Shown one piece after another: positions 1 through 6,993 of a stretch of DNA of 64,000 bases (its first letter is position 1; each line of letters begins with the position of its first letter). The notes under the pieces are model-generated. The model had not been told where the DNA came from, made no database searches, and saw only the letters and a list, made by a program, of their open reading frames with translations. This DNA comes from Methanobrevibacter sp. Its GTDB lineage: Archaea > Methanobacteriota > Methanobacteria > Methanobacteriales > Methanobacteriaceae. Both the position numbers and the translations under genes were made by a program. Location: assembly GCA_017434555.1 (NCBI GenBank), contig JAFRFB010000097.1:1-64000 (forward strand). The letters run 5' to 3'.

Positions 1-774
1 AAGAAAATATCAGATTTAACTTCCGCATTTACTGGTACGTCTACTGGAGCTATTATCGCTGCATGTTTGGCAGAGGGAATGAGCGCACATGACGTATTTG
101 ACCTTTACCGGAATAACTTGAAGAAGATCTTCACCAAGTATTCTTGGTATAAACGTCTCCAACCAAAATGCCCTACATACGACAATACGAACCTTAAGAA
201 GCTCCTTCAAGCTAACCTTAAAGGTAAGTGTAGCGATTGGAAAAAGCCTATCTACATCACCTCTACGTTCATGAATGGTGATTCTGTAGAGAAGGTTTGG
301 GACTTAGGAGATAAAACCACCGATAAATGGTTTGCCGTTCTGTCCAGTACAGCAGCGCCGACATACTTCGATGTATTGGAGCGCAATGGTGAATCATATA
401 TGGATGGAGGATGCTGGGCTAATTGTCCTGCTGATATTGTAATTGCCGGTCAATTTAAACAAGGAAATAAAGATCTTAAACTTCTTAATTTTAATACTGG
501 AATGAAGACTCCAAATACAGAGCATGGTAATCAGACCTTACTTGGCTGGGCTGAATATATGCTTAGTGATTGGGTTGCGCGCTCCAGTCAATCACCAATA
601 TATGAAGCAGAAGCAATTTTAGGAAAAGAAAATGTTTTTAATGCAAGTCCATCTTACAAAAAGAAAATAAAAATGGACAATGTTTCCGACGATAATATCA
701 ATCTTATTATAGAAATTTGGGAAAAATATTATCAAACAGTCCGTTCATCAATATTAGATTTTATGAAGAAATAA
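1..774 (+). CDS. Patatin-like phospholipase (5' end cut by window)
   Basis: The reading frame is open from base 1, so the N-terminus with the oxyanion loop lies outside the window. The visible part starts with the nucleophile elbow G-T-S-T-G (residues 12-16 of the fragment), the GxSxG motif of patatin lipases, and has the second catalytic element D-G-G about 125 residues later (MDGGCWAN). This Ser-Asp dyad hydrolyses acyl esters of phospholipids. An enzyme of this kind in a phage could act on host membrane lipid or serve as a defence-like effector; nothing here decides between these. No membrane segment is visible. It ends just before a hairpin at 800-823. Family assignment is firm; the biological role is open. 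Confidence 0.88.
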   Translation, partial: KKISDLTSAFTGTSTGAIIAACLAEGMSAHDVFDLYRNNLKKIFTKYSWYKRLQPKCPTYDNTNLKKLLQANLKGKCSDWKKPIYITSTFMNGDSVEKVWDLGDKTTDKWFAVLSSTAAPTYFDVLERNGESYMDGGCWANCPADIVIAGQFKQGNKDLKLLNFNTGMKTPNTEHGNQTLLGWAEYMLSDWVARSSQSPIYEAEAILGKENVFNASPSYKKKIKMDNVSDDNINLIIEIWEKYYQTVRSSILDFMKK

Positions 775-799
775 ATATATTGCTATACCTCATAGCATC

Positions 800-823
800 G
801 GGAATACTTTGCAGAGTATTCCC
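800..823 (+). terminator. Hairpin after patatin gene
   Basis: Nine-base-pair perfect stem (GGGAATACT / AGTATTCCC) with a 6-base loop, followed by a short T-rich stretch. Probable intrinsic terminator of the patatin gene, with a weak T run. Confidence 0.6.
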
Positions 824-829
824 ATTTCT

Positions 830-837
830 TATAAATA
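830..837 (+). promoter_or_regulatory. T4-type late promoter TATAAATA
   Basis: Exact TATAAATA 36 bases before the start of the homing endonuclease gene at 874, directly after the upstream terminator hairpin. Confidence 0.65.
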
Positions 838-873
838 ATACAAAGCCTGCAAGCTTTAAAAATGAGGTATAGT

Positions 874-1641
874 ATGATTTGCCAAATATGTGGTAAAGAA
901 TGTGATGGTTCACAAGGTTTGACCTCACATGCATCAAAAGCACACGGAATGACATCAAAAGAATATTATGACAGGTTTATCAAAAAACCTGGTGAAGGTA
1001 TTTGTCCTATTTGTGGAAAACCTACTAATTTTATCAAATTCGGCAGAGGATATAGCAAGCACTGTAATTATTCATGTAGTTCAACTGATCCAGTAACAAA
1101 TAAACAACGGAATGAAACATATTCATTATTGCATGATAGAACAGAAATAATGAAATCAGCATATAAGAGATATGAAGAACGCACTGGATATGCTCATCCT
1201 TCTCAAAACCCAGCAGTTAAAGAACAAAAATATAAGACAAAAATGGAAAATTACCAAACAGGTAAGATAAAATTAGGTTATGTAAAATCGCAAGCAGAAA
1301 CAGAAATATTTAATTTTATAGAATCTTTATATCATGATACGATTGTACGGAATGTCCATAATATAATCCCACATCGTGAATTAGATATTTATTTACCTGA
1401 CATACGTAAAGCAATAGAATATAATGGAACATATTGGCATGCTGATCCAAGATTTTATAATGAAAATGATATTGTAACTAGAAAACATATTCCTGCAAAA
1501 GACATATGGAATAATGATAAAGAAAAACAGAGTTTATGTGAAAGTTATAATATACAGCTATTAACTATATGGGAATATGATTATACCCATAATAAAGATT
1601 ATATTTTCCAGCAAATAAAGGAGTTCATAAATATTATATAA
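874..1641 (+). CDS. Zinc-finger, Vsr-like homing endonuclease
   Basis: The protein (255 aa from this start) opens with a C-x2-C...H-x4-H zinc finger (CQICGKEC, LTSHASKAH) and a second CPICG knuckle with a C-x3-C partner, the DNA-binding module common in phage homing endonucleases. The C-terminal half has the signature of the very-short-patch-repair (Vsr/EDxHD) nuclease fold: RELDIYLPD, AIEYNGTYWHAD and a K-rich helix. The start at 874 is preferred over the in-frame ATG at 862 because TGAGGT lies 5 bases before it. It sits as a single gene between unrelated genes, as free-standing homing endonucleases do. It is markedly more AT-rich than the SprT gene that follows. Confidence 0.75.
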   Translation: MICQICGKECDGSQGLTSHASKAHGMTSKEYYDRFIKKPGEGICPICGKPTNFIKFGRGYSKHCNYSCSSTDPVTNKQRNETYSLLHDRTEIMKSAYKRYEERTGYAHPSQNPAVKEQKYKTKMENYQTGKIKLGYVKSQAETEIFNFIESLYHDTIVRNVHNIIPHRELDIYLPDIRKAIEYNGTYWHADPRFYNENDIVTRKHIPAKDIWNNDKEKQSLCESYNIQLLTIWEYDYTHNKDYIFQQIKEFINII

Positions 1642-1652
1642 AAAGGAGAACG

Positions 1653-2408
1653 ATGTTTACGAACGACTATTGCCAATATGTCTACGATTACTTCAATAAG
1701 GATTTCTTCCAGAAAGAACTTGGGGTTAAGCTTGGGAAGTGTACAATCTTCACCAACAAGAAAGGTGATGCGAAGAAGATCTTTCCATCCAGCTTGAATG
1801 GGGATAAGGAGGATGACCCGTTTGGTCTTTCCATAACTCTGTTAGGTCATAATTATATCTGGATTAACCCGTTACTCCTCAATAACAAGAAGATCCTGGT
1901 TAACACCATTCTCCATGAGATGATTCACCTGTACGTCAATGCGATGGGTAATAACGGATCCAGGCGTTACCGTCAAGGACATGGAAAGCTTTGGACCCAG
2001 ACTGCGAAGTATGCCCAGTCGTTGTACGGGGAAGACCTCGGTAACATCGAACAATTCGCAACCAAAGACGAGATGAAGAAATATAACCATTATTACGGAA
2101 TCAGAACAACTAAGTCTCTGGTTAATGCGTATCTGGTTAAGCTCACGTCAGGTGATTTGGTTCCGATGAAGGATTTAACTCCGGAACAGATTGTGGAACT
2201 CCAGGGGATGAATATCATTGGTATTTACCAGGTGAAACCAGGAATCCAGCAGGAACCGAACAAGCGCGTAACGAAATTTATCGATTGGGACACGCTTATC
2301 GATTGTATCGAAAACGGAATCGATTATGAAACAGAATCGGTTTGCGGGCATTTACGCATCAAGATAGGAGAAGATACCGATACCGTTTGGTTAAGGAGAA
2401 GAGGTTAG
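1653..2408 (+). CDS. SprT-like zinc metalloprotease
   Basis: H-E-M-I-H at residues 88-92 is the zincin HExxH motif, with a further zinc ligand in the G-H-G at 109-111. The surrounding pattern (NPLLL...VNTILHEMIHLYVNAMG...RQGHGKLW) is that of the SprT/Spartan family, which cleaves DNA-crosslinked proteins in cells. At 251 aa it is longer than the core domain; the C-terminal 110 residues are unassigned. An AAGGAGA ribosome site precedes the ATG by 4 bases. GC-rich third positions set it apart from the AT-rich upstream endonuclease. In the phage it may help clear protein from replicating or packaged DNA; that is inference. Confidence 0.8.
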   Translation: MFTNDYCQYVYDYFNKDFFQKELGVKLGKCTIFTNKKGDAKKIFPSSLNGDKEDDPFGLSITLLGHNYIWINPLLLNNKKILVNTILHEMIHLYVNAMGNNGSRRYRQGHGKLWTQTAKYAQSLYGEDLGNIEQFATKDEMKKYNHYYGIRTTKSLVNAYLVKLTSGDLVPMKDLTPEQIVELQGMNIIGIYQVKPGIQQEPNKRVTKFIDWDTLIDCIENGIDYETESVCGHLRIKIGEDTDTVWLRRRG

Positions 2409-2448
2409 AATCTTCTATTATTAACTGAAATACAAAAAATCCAGAAAT

Positions 2449-2475
2449 CTAGGGTTTACGAAGCCCTAGGTTTTT
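2449..2475 (+). terminator. Terminator overlapping an early promoter
   Basis: CTAGGG / CCCTAG stem (2449-2454 and 2464-2469), 9-base loop, then TTTTT. Its loop contains the -35 box of the next promoter. Confidence 0.75.
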
Positions 2476-2483
2476 ATTATATT
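2455..2483 (+). promoter_or_regulatory. Sigma70-like promoter TTTACG-17-TATATT
   Basis: TTTACG, 17 bases, TATATT, lying 23 bases before the ATG at 2506. The -35 box is inside the loop of the preceding terminator. A GAGGA ribosome site follows. Confidence 0.75.
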
Positions 2484-2505
2484 ATGTGCATAACCAAGAG
2501 GATTT

Positions 2506-3276
2506 ATGACTCATTCTGATTACATCGCAAACAAGATTAACATGTCGGCGCGATTGAAAGCCGACGTGGAACAACTCCAAAAGACAATCGAATACAAGAC
2601 CGCGAGCGCGAACGCTATTGATGCATATCTGGAAGCTGATAAACAGCGCGAAAAACATAAGAACAGCGTCATGTGGCGTGTTAATATGCAGAAAGCTATC
2701 GCATTGGCTAAAACTGCTGTCGAACATGGTAAGAAGATTTATGGTGACAGTTTCTGTTGTCCAGTATTCATTAACAATCTGATTCAATTCGAATCGAAAT
2801 TGAACTACATGATTCAAAAATATCCGGAAGAGTATTTGAGTAGTGAAGACCAGTTCCACTCTGCCGCAATCGGTCCTGGAAATGACCATGTGGTTGAAGT
2901 CGATGACGAACACCATGTCGAATCTATCGAAGCTCCGAACCGGAAAGAAAAGGCATCGAAACATGACTGGACTCCCGAAGAAATTGGTCATTTGTTACAT
3001 GGTGACCATGACTATCTCCGCGAAAAGGTCGGTCTGACGTATGACCAGCTCGGTGGTAAAACTCGTGAACTCGGTTATGTTTTCCGTTACAACAACCCGG
3101 TTAATAAGCCGAAGGTATTTAACCGACTCGTGATTGGTTGTCACCCCGACTGGTTGGAGATGATTAAGAACGGAGACGTTGACGAATTGATTGATGTCCA
3201 GAAAATCCGTCCGTCCGCTATCGCCAGTGTTGCGAAGAAAAATGGATTCGATATTCCTGCCCGCTGTCTCGTATAG
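2506..3276 (+). CDS. Unknown protein with a Myb/SANT-like segment
   Basis: 256 aa, soluble, not recognised as a whole. Residues 1-60 are a charged helical stretch; residues about 145-185 (HDWTPEEIGHLL...YDQLGGKTRELG) look like a Myb/SANT-type helix-turn-helix, with the typical W-T-x-E-E start and a K-T-R recognition helix. DNA binding is therefore plausible but unproven. Expressed alone from a sigma70-like promoter and closed by a terminator at 3302, so it is probably an early gene. Third codon positions are C-rich, like the neighbouring early genes and unlike most of the window. Confidence 0.75.
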   Translation: MTHSDYIANKINMSARLKADVEQLQKTIEYKTASANAIDAYLEADKQREKHKNSVMWRVNMQKAIALAKTAVEHGKKIYGDSFCCPVFINNLIQFESKLNYMIQKYPEEYLSSEDQFHSAAIGPGNDHVVEVDDEHHVESIEAPNRKEKASKHDWTPEEIGHLLHGDHDYLREKVGLTYDQLGGKTRELGYVFRYNNPVNKPKVFNRLVIGCHPDWLEMIKNGDVDELIDVQKIRPSAIASVAKKNGFDIPARCLV

Positions 3277-3301
3277 CGTCTGATTAGAAGTAAAATTAAA
3301 G

Positions 3302-3329
3302 TCCGGGGTTACAAAACTCCGGATTTTTT
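3302..3329 (+). terminator. Terminator overlapping an early promoter
   Basis: Nine-pair stem TCCGGGGTT / AACTCCGGA with one G-T pair, 4-base loop ACAA and TTTTTT. As at 2449, the -35 box of the next promoter lies within the hairpin. Confidence 0.8.
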
Positions 3330-3336
3330 CTATATT
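3308..3336 (+). promoter_or_regulatory. Sigma70-like promoter GTTACA-17-TATATT
   Basis: GTTACA, 17 bases, TATATT. It drives the small membrane protein gene at 3360. Downstream bases (ATGAACATAAACAAGAGG) closely resemble those at 2484. Confidence 0.7.
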
Positions 3337-3359
3337 ATGAACATAAACAAGAGGTTAAT

Positions 3360-3512
3360 ATGAAAAAGTTCCTTATCAACGTCATTACATTCATTCCGAA
3401 AGTCATCATTGGAATCATCAGTTTGGTAGTAGTAGGAGTTTTGTGGGGTTATGTCATGGCCAAGATTGGACTCGGTAAGGTGTTTGGATTCTTGACCTGC
3501 GATGGTAATTAA
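3360..3512 (+). CDS. Small single-span membrane protein (50 aa)
   Basis: Reads MKKFLINVITFIPK followed by about 20 hydrophobic residues (VIIGIISLVVVGVLWGYVM) and a short tail ending TCDGN. Lys residues before the hydrophobic segment suggest an N-in membrane anchor or an uncleaved signal. Supported by an AGAGGT ribosome site 5 bases before the ATG and by a dedicated early promoter. Function unknown; small early phage membrane proteins often act on host envelope or superinfection, which is only a possibility here. Confidence 0.7.
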   Translation: MKKFLINVITFIPKVIIGIISLVVVGVLWGYVMAKIGLGKVFGFLTCDGN

Positions 3513-3530
3513 TTGATACCTTCCAGTCCA

Positions 3531-3538
3531 TATAAATA
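3531..3538 (+). promoter_or_regulatory. Late promoter TATAAATA, 4 bases from ATG
   Basis: Exact TATAAATA with ATAT then the ATG at 3543. Transcription should begin at or next to the start codon. Confidence 0.85.
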
Positions 3539-3542
3539 ATAT

Positions 3543-3980
3543 ATGAATTGGAAGGATTACATCACAGAAGCTGAGGAGATTCTCGAACAGAACCAACTCG
3601 ACGAGAAAATGGTACGGAAATACCATGTCGAGAAGGGTTTAAAGAAAGTAAAGATAGTCTCCGATAAGCCTGGTTACAGAATCGAATACGACGATAATCA
3701 CCAACCCCATGAGGTGAAGATTACCAAGGCGGAAGAAATGCATCGTCGTATGGGCGCAAAGGTCGGTAAGTTAAAGCACAATAAGGCGCGAGAACAGGCA
3801 TTGCGTAAAAAGTCTTTCCTTAAGCGTGAAAGAATCCACCTGGATTACGATAAGGATGTTCCAGAGCTTAATACCAGGCGAGAACAAGGAGAAACCCTTA
3901 AATCCGACAAGAAAGGTTGGTTAAAACAGAAACTCCAGAATCTTAAGGACAAGCTGATGAAGGACATCGTTAAAGTATAA
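3543..3980 (+). CDS. Basic late protein, candidate internal head protein
   Basis: 145 aa and very basic after residue 25 (many KxK and RxR). The N-terminus MNWKDYITEAEEILEQNQLDE resembles the capsid-targeting leaders of T4 internal head proteins (MKTYQEFIAEA type), and contains L-x-E/I-x-E tripeptides of the kind cut by the T4 prohead protease (ILE, QLDE). With a strict late promoter and no ribosome site, a DNA-binding protein packaged in the capsid is a fair inference. No known domain was recognised. It shares a bidirectional terminator with the convergent array. Confidence 0.75.
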   Translation: MNWKDYITEAEEILEQNQLDEKMVRKYHVEKGLKKVKIVSDKPGYRIEYDDNHQPHEVKITKAEEMHRRMGAKVGKLKHNKAREQALRKKSFLKRERIHLDYDKDVPELNTRREQGETLKSDKKGWLKQKLQNLKDKLMKDIVKV

Positions 3981-3985
3981 AAAAG

Positions 3986-4006
3986 AACCGGTTGTTATGA
4001 CCGGTT
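3986..4006. terminator. Bidirectional terminator
   Basis: AACCGGT / ACCGGTT stem with a 7-base loop, A-rich on the left and T-rich on the right, between convergent genes ending at 3980 and 4010. Confidence 0.8.
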
Positions 4007-4009
4007 TTC

Positions 4010-4423
4010 TTATATCTCCTTTAACAAATCTTCCGTTCTAACTGCATCCAGTTCTGCTTTCACTTCTGCGATATGGTCATGGATCCACCATTCAGGGTAA
4101 ATCACTCCGTTTATATTGATTATATGCCTAAAGTAATAGATTTGCCCACAATCATGTCCTTTATGGTCCGTCTCTAATATTCTGGCAGGATATTTGTACC
4201 TGAAAATTGGAATGCCTAACGATTTACGATTAACCCATGCTGCGCTGATTAAGAGAACATCGCTGAGTTCGTTATAAACAGGAGAATGTTTTTCTCCAAC
4301 TATGTACCATGTTCCCATGTCATTCTTCAATTCCGGCTTGGAGATATAAAAGTATGAATCTAACTCCCAAACTGGAACACCATCAGACTTGGTGTAACTC
4401 CTTAACTCCTGTACCTTAATCAT
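4010..4423 (-). CDS. Array-A paralog 9 (last), unknown
   Basis: 137 aa, last member of a nine-gene minus-strand family. N-terminus MIKVQELRSY, C-terminus TEDLLKEI. Most similar to its upstream neighbour: both share the W-x-L/W-D-S/C-x-FYxSKP motif near residue 25, GTWYIVGE, and IxINGxIYPEWWIxDHIAEVxAEL. Rich in Trp and Tyr, no membrane segment, no recognised domain. Its ATG lies inside the stop region of the upstream gene (8-base overlap). Ends one residue pair short of the E-I-D-D tail of the others, which fits with no gene following it. Confidence 0.8.
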   Translation of the reverse strand: MIKVQELRSYTKSDGVPVWELDSYFYISKPELKNDMGTWYIVGEKHSPVYNELSDVLLISAAWVNRKSLGIPIFRYKYPARILETDHKGHDCGQIYYFRHIININGVIYPEWWIHDHIAEVKAELDAVRTEDLLKEI

Positions 4424-4826
4424 CCATCTCCTTTAATAAGTCTTCCGTACATACATCGCTTAGTTCTGCCTGTACCTCGCTGATATGATCTAAGATCCAC
4501 CATTCCGGATAAATAATACCATTTATGTCGATTATGTACCTGATATAATACACCTGACCTTTCTTATGGCCACGATGATCCTCGTGTAATACCCTAGTCG
4601 GAAAACGATAGTGCAGGAGTGGAACCCAACCCTCGCGTTTCTGGTACAGGGATGAAGCAGGAACAGGATAATCGCGCTGGCGAATCCTAGCATCACCCTC
4701 ACCTACGATGTACCATATTCCATCATACTGTTGCAATCGGGGTTTGGACATGTAGAAGGTACAATCCCATTCCCATACTGGATTACGGTACGAATCATAA
4801 CTCCTTATCTCCTGGATCTTAATCAT
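4416..4826 (-). CDS. Array-A paralog 8, unknown
   Basis: 136 aa; a recent duplicate of paralog 9 (MIKIQEIRSY..., YYIRYIIDINGIIYPEWWILDHISEV). C-terminus TEDLLKEMDD. The codons for K-E-M-D (AAGGAGATGGATG) also form the ribosome site and start codon of the next gene, so the tail is under two constraints. Function unknown. Confidence 0.8.
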   Translation of the reverse strand: MIKIQEIRSYDSYRNPVWEWDCTFYMSKPRLQQYDGIWYIVGEGDARIRQRDYPVPASSLYQKREGWVPLLHYRFPTRVLHEDHRGHKKGQVYYIRYIIDINGIIYPEWWILDHISEVQAELSDVCTEDLLKEMDD

Positions 4827-5196
4827 CTATCTCCTGTATTACCTTTTCCGTATGTATGTCCTCGATCAGCGCCTTAACCTCAATGAAATGCTCCAGGAGA
4901 TATGGGTAATCATATACCTTACCATCAATCAGCAAGTCGATGTCATGGGTACGTTTGGTGTAATCGATTTCCGCGTAATCACCAATCCAGTCATGCGCGA
5001 AATGACCAATATATGCCAACGAGGTTTTCTTTTTCCGGTCATACACCGATATATAAGTATTATCCTGTAAATCTAATTGATTCATGTAAGATGAAACCAG
5101 TTTTTGCTTCTCTATTACTGGATCTATCGTATCTTCCAGATGCGTTTCTGTACCGTGAGAATAATAGCTTGTAACTTTAAACTGTACCCTACTCAT
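4819..5196 (-). CDS. Array-A paralog 7, unknown
   Basis: 125 aa, N-terminus MSRVQFKVTSYY, C-terminus TEKVIQEIDD. The 'LLIDGKVYDYPYLLEHFIEVKALI' segment matches the family's '(I)DGKEY-x-Y-x-(E)-x-x-H-x-x-E-V' core before the tail. The N-terminal two thirds is too diverged to align by eye to paralogs 8 and 9. Overlaps both neighbours by 8 bases. Confidence 0.8.
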   Translation of the reverse strand: MSRVQFKVTSYYSHGTETHLEDTIDPVIEKQKLVSSYMNQLDLQDNTYISVYDRKKKTSLAYIGHFAHDWIGDYAEIDYTKRTHDIDLLIDGKVYDYPYLLEHFIEVKALIEDIHTEKVIQEIDD

Positions 5197-5638
5197 CCAT
5201 CGCCTTCAGATATAATTCCGTATTGTAATCGCTGATCCAGGACTGTACCTGGGGGAAGTTCTTCTCTATATCCTCGTACCAATATTCCGTATCATTTATG
5301 ACCAGACAGAAGAAAGGACCATGATTCGTCTCTACAGTTGGAGGAGGATCTTCCATACAGTCCTTATGGTTAATGTTACAACCATTAAACCAATCGCTAT
5401 ACCGTATTGTACCATCTTCCTCAATCTCTGACAGGTTTAACGTAACAGCTATAACCTCATTGTTATGGATATTATACCATTCCTGCCGATGTAACACAAG
5501 CGGTTTTGGAAGATCTATATCCTCGCTGACCCATTCTAATTTCCCCAATGTACCACGAAGGGTTAGATCCTGTCCATTTACCTTTCCGTGAATGTACATC
5601 CTGTTATGACCCTTGAAATATTTTCTCAATTTAATCAT
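5189..5638 (-). CDS. Array-A paralog 6, unknown
   Basis: 149 aa, N-terminus MIKLRKYFKGH, C-terminus NTELYLKAMDE, the most divergent tail of the set (LKAMDE in place of L-x-E-I-D-D). The core reads VINDTEYWYEDIEKNFPQVQSWI, a weak version of the shared IDGKEY motif. No recognised domain. 8-base overlaps on both sides keep it in the translationally coupled chain. Confidence 0.78.
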   Translation of the reverse strand: MIKLRKYFKGHNRMYIHGKVNGQDLTLRGTLGKLEWVSEDIDLPKPLVLHRQEWYNIHNNEVIAVTLNLSEIEEDGTIRYSDWFNGCNINHKDCMEDPPPTVETNHGPFFCLVINDTEYWYEDIEKNFPQVQSWISDYNTELYLKAMDE

Positions 5639-5981
5639 CTGTAATTTCCTCGATTAGCTGTCTAGCAACAGCATCGCTTATGATCGCCGACATTTCCATC
5701 TCATGGGAGTAAATGTCACTGTACCTGTACTCCTTACCATCTATCTCCAGATAGGTTTCGTAGTTCAGGAACGTACCAAGCTGGAACTGGCAATGAGGAA
5801 CAGGGATAGAGGGAAGATGGAATTCTAGTTCCAGCTTGTACTCCCTTAATTCTGGTTGGTACTTACGGTTTAATGGTGTAGGTTTAGCTTTATGAAGAAC
5901 GATCGGATGCGATATATCCGGAATATCCGTACTATCAAAAGCTTTCTCGTTAAATGCCTTCGAAACCACTTTGATCATCAT
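5631..5981 (-). CDS. Array-A paralog 5, unknown
   Basis: 116 aa. Core LEIDGKEYRYSDIYSHEMEMSAIISDAVARQLIEEITDD. The tail lacks the T-E pair but keeps L-I-E-E-I. FLNYETYLEIDGKEYRYSDI closely parallels FTNHDSWLEIDGKEWRYPEI in paralog 2, so these two share a more recent ancestor. Start codon doubled (ATGATG), with AGGAGAT 3 bases before it. Overlaps the upstream gene by 32 bases because that gene has lost its usual stop. Confidence 0.78.
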   Translation of the reverse strand: MMIKVVSKAFNEKAFDSTDIPDISHPIVLHKAKPTPLNRKYQPELREYKLELEFHLPSIPVPHCQFQLGTFLNYETYLEIDGKEYRYSDIYSHEMEMSAIISDAVARQLIEEITDD

Positions 5982-6300
5982 CTATCTCCTGTAACAGCTT
6001 TTCCGTATGCATACGATCGAATAATACCTTAAGTTCAGCGTAATGTTCCTTCACCTGTGCTTCATCGTACTCTTTATCGTCTATCACCAAAATGGTACGG
6101 GTTGTTCTGTGCCCGTCCTTATCTATCTTCCATGTATCACCTATCCTGTCCCAAGTACACCCATTAGGAAATTCATCCCAATGATAGATAATAGCTGGTA
6201 CGGAACTCCTATCATCGAGGTGTACATCAATGATGGGTGTGTCTTCTACCTTCTCCTCTGGTGTTCCGAGGTTAGATATTGTACGTAACATGATTACCAT
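5950..6300 (-). CDS. Array-A paralog 4, stop-shifted, unknown
   Basis: 116 aa. Core LVIDDKEYDEAQVKEHYAELKVLFDRMHTEKLLQEIDD, then an added DQSGFEGI. In other members E-I-D-D is followed at once by TAA, which lies within the next gene's ATGATTAAG start; here the start reads ATGATGATCAAAG, which removes that stop and extends the protein by eight residues into the next gene. N-terminus MVIMLRTISNL. Unknown function. Confidence 0.78.
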   Translation of the reverse strand: MVIMLRTISNLGTPEEKVEDTPIIDVHLDDRSSVPAIIYHWDEFPNGCTWDRIGDTWKIDKDGHRTTRTILVIDDKEYDEAQVKEHYAELKVLFDRMHTEKLLQEIDDDQSGFEGI

Positions 6301-6632
6301 TCTATCTCCTGCGTTATGGTTTCGAGGTTTATTTCCGTTTCATAGTCTGACATTGCTGTCATAAGCTTTGTTGATTCTTCCTTGATTGAATAGGAGCGTA
6401 CCCATTGCGAGGTGATTAGCTCCAGGAAGATACTGTCGGATTCGATCCAATTCCGGTTGATTCGCATATGGATCGGGGGTTGTCCCATGTCATCCTGGAT
6501 CCAATACTCCAGTTGAAACACTCCATCCTGGAGATAATACCTGTATCCGTTGACCAGCTCATCGATTACTGGTCCTGGTTGTTCGGAAAGATCTTCTCGC
6601 GGATTCTGTACCATATAATGAACCTTAACCAT
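6294..6632 (-). CDS. Array-A paralog 3, unknown
   Basis: 112 aa, N-terminus MVKVHYMVQ, tail NLETITQEIEW. The IDGKEY core is not evident; ELITSQWVRSYSIKEESTKLMTAMSDYETEI may be its diverged counterpart. The Q-E-I-E-W end again overlaps the next ribosome site (CAGGAGATAGAATGG). Overlaps are 7 and 8 bases. Confidence 0.76.
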   Translation of the reverse strand: MVKVHYMVQNPREDLSEQPGPVIDELVNGYRYYLQDGVFQLEYWIQDDMGQPPIHMRINRNWIESDSIFLELITSQWVRSYSIKEESTKLMTAMSDYETEINLETITQEIEW

Positions 6633-6993
6633 CTATATCCTCCAACAGGTGTTCCGTCTCGTTTATGTCCAGTAACGACCGTACCTCTGCGATATGGGTT
6701 ACGATCTCGGGGTAACGCCATTCCTTACCATCTATCTCCAACCATGAGTCATGATTGGTGAATCGACCCAGCCTGACTTTATGCATCTGATGTACCTTTT
6801 CTATATCGGTAAGGTAATACCAATGGGGATTATCGTAATACTGGATCTCCAAGTACTTGTTATCGATTGCGTCTACTTGCCGTTCCATTTTATGTGGATC
6901 CACGTCCATGAGTCGTAAATTGACCAGGTGATATACCTCACTGGGATGAGGATCCTCGTTCAGGTCCGGAATATGGAGTAACACCTTAACCAT
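6625..6993 (-). CDS. Array-A paralog 2, unknown
   Basis: 122 aa, N-terminus MVKVLLHIPDL, core LEIDGKEWRYPEIVTHIAEVRSLLDINETEHLLEDIDG, which is the clearest copy of the family C-terminal module: IDGKE, (W/Y)-x-Y, H-I-A-E-V, then T-E-x-L-L-x-(D/E)-I-D-(D/G). N-terminal part is unassigned. 8-base overlaps with both neighbours (ATGGTTAA). Confidence 0.8.
   Translation of the reverse strand: MVKVLLHIPDLNEDPHPSEVYHLVNLRLMDVDPHKMERQVDAIDNKYLEIQYYDNPHWYYLTDIEKVHQMHKVRLGRFTNHDSWLEIDGKEWRYPEIVTHIAEVRSLLDINETEHLLEDIDG

Noticed and set aside
2482-2991. 169-codon minus-strand frame opposite the gene at 2506
   Set aside because: The plus-strand gene has promoter, ribosome site and terminator; the antisense frame has none and its composition is atypical.
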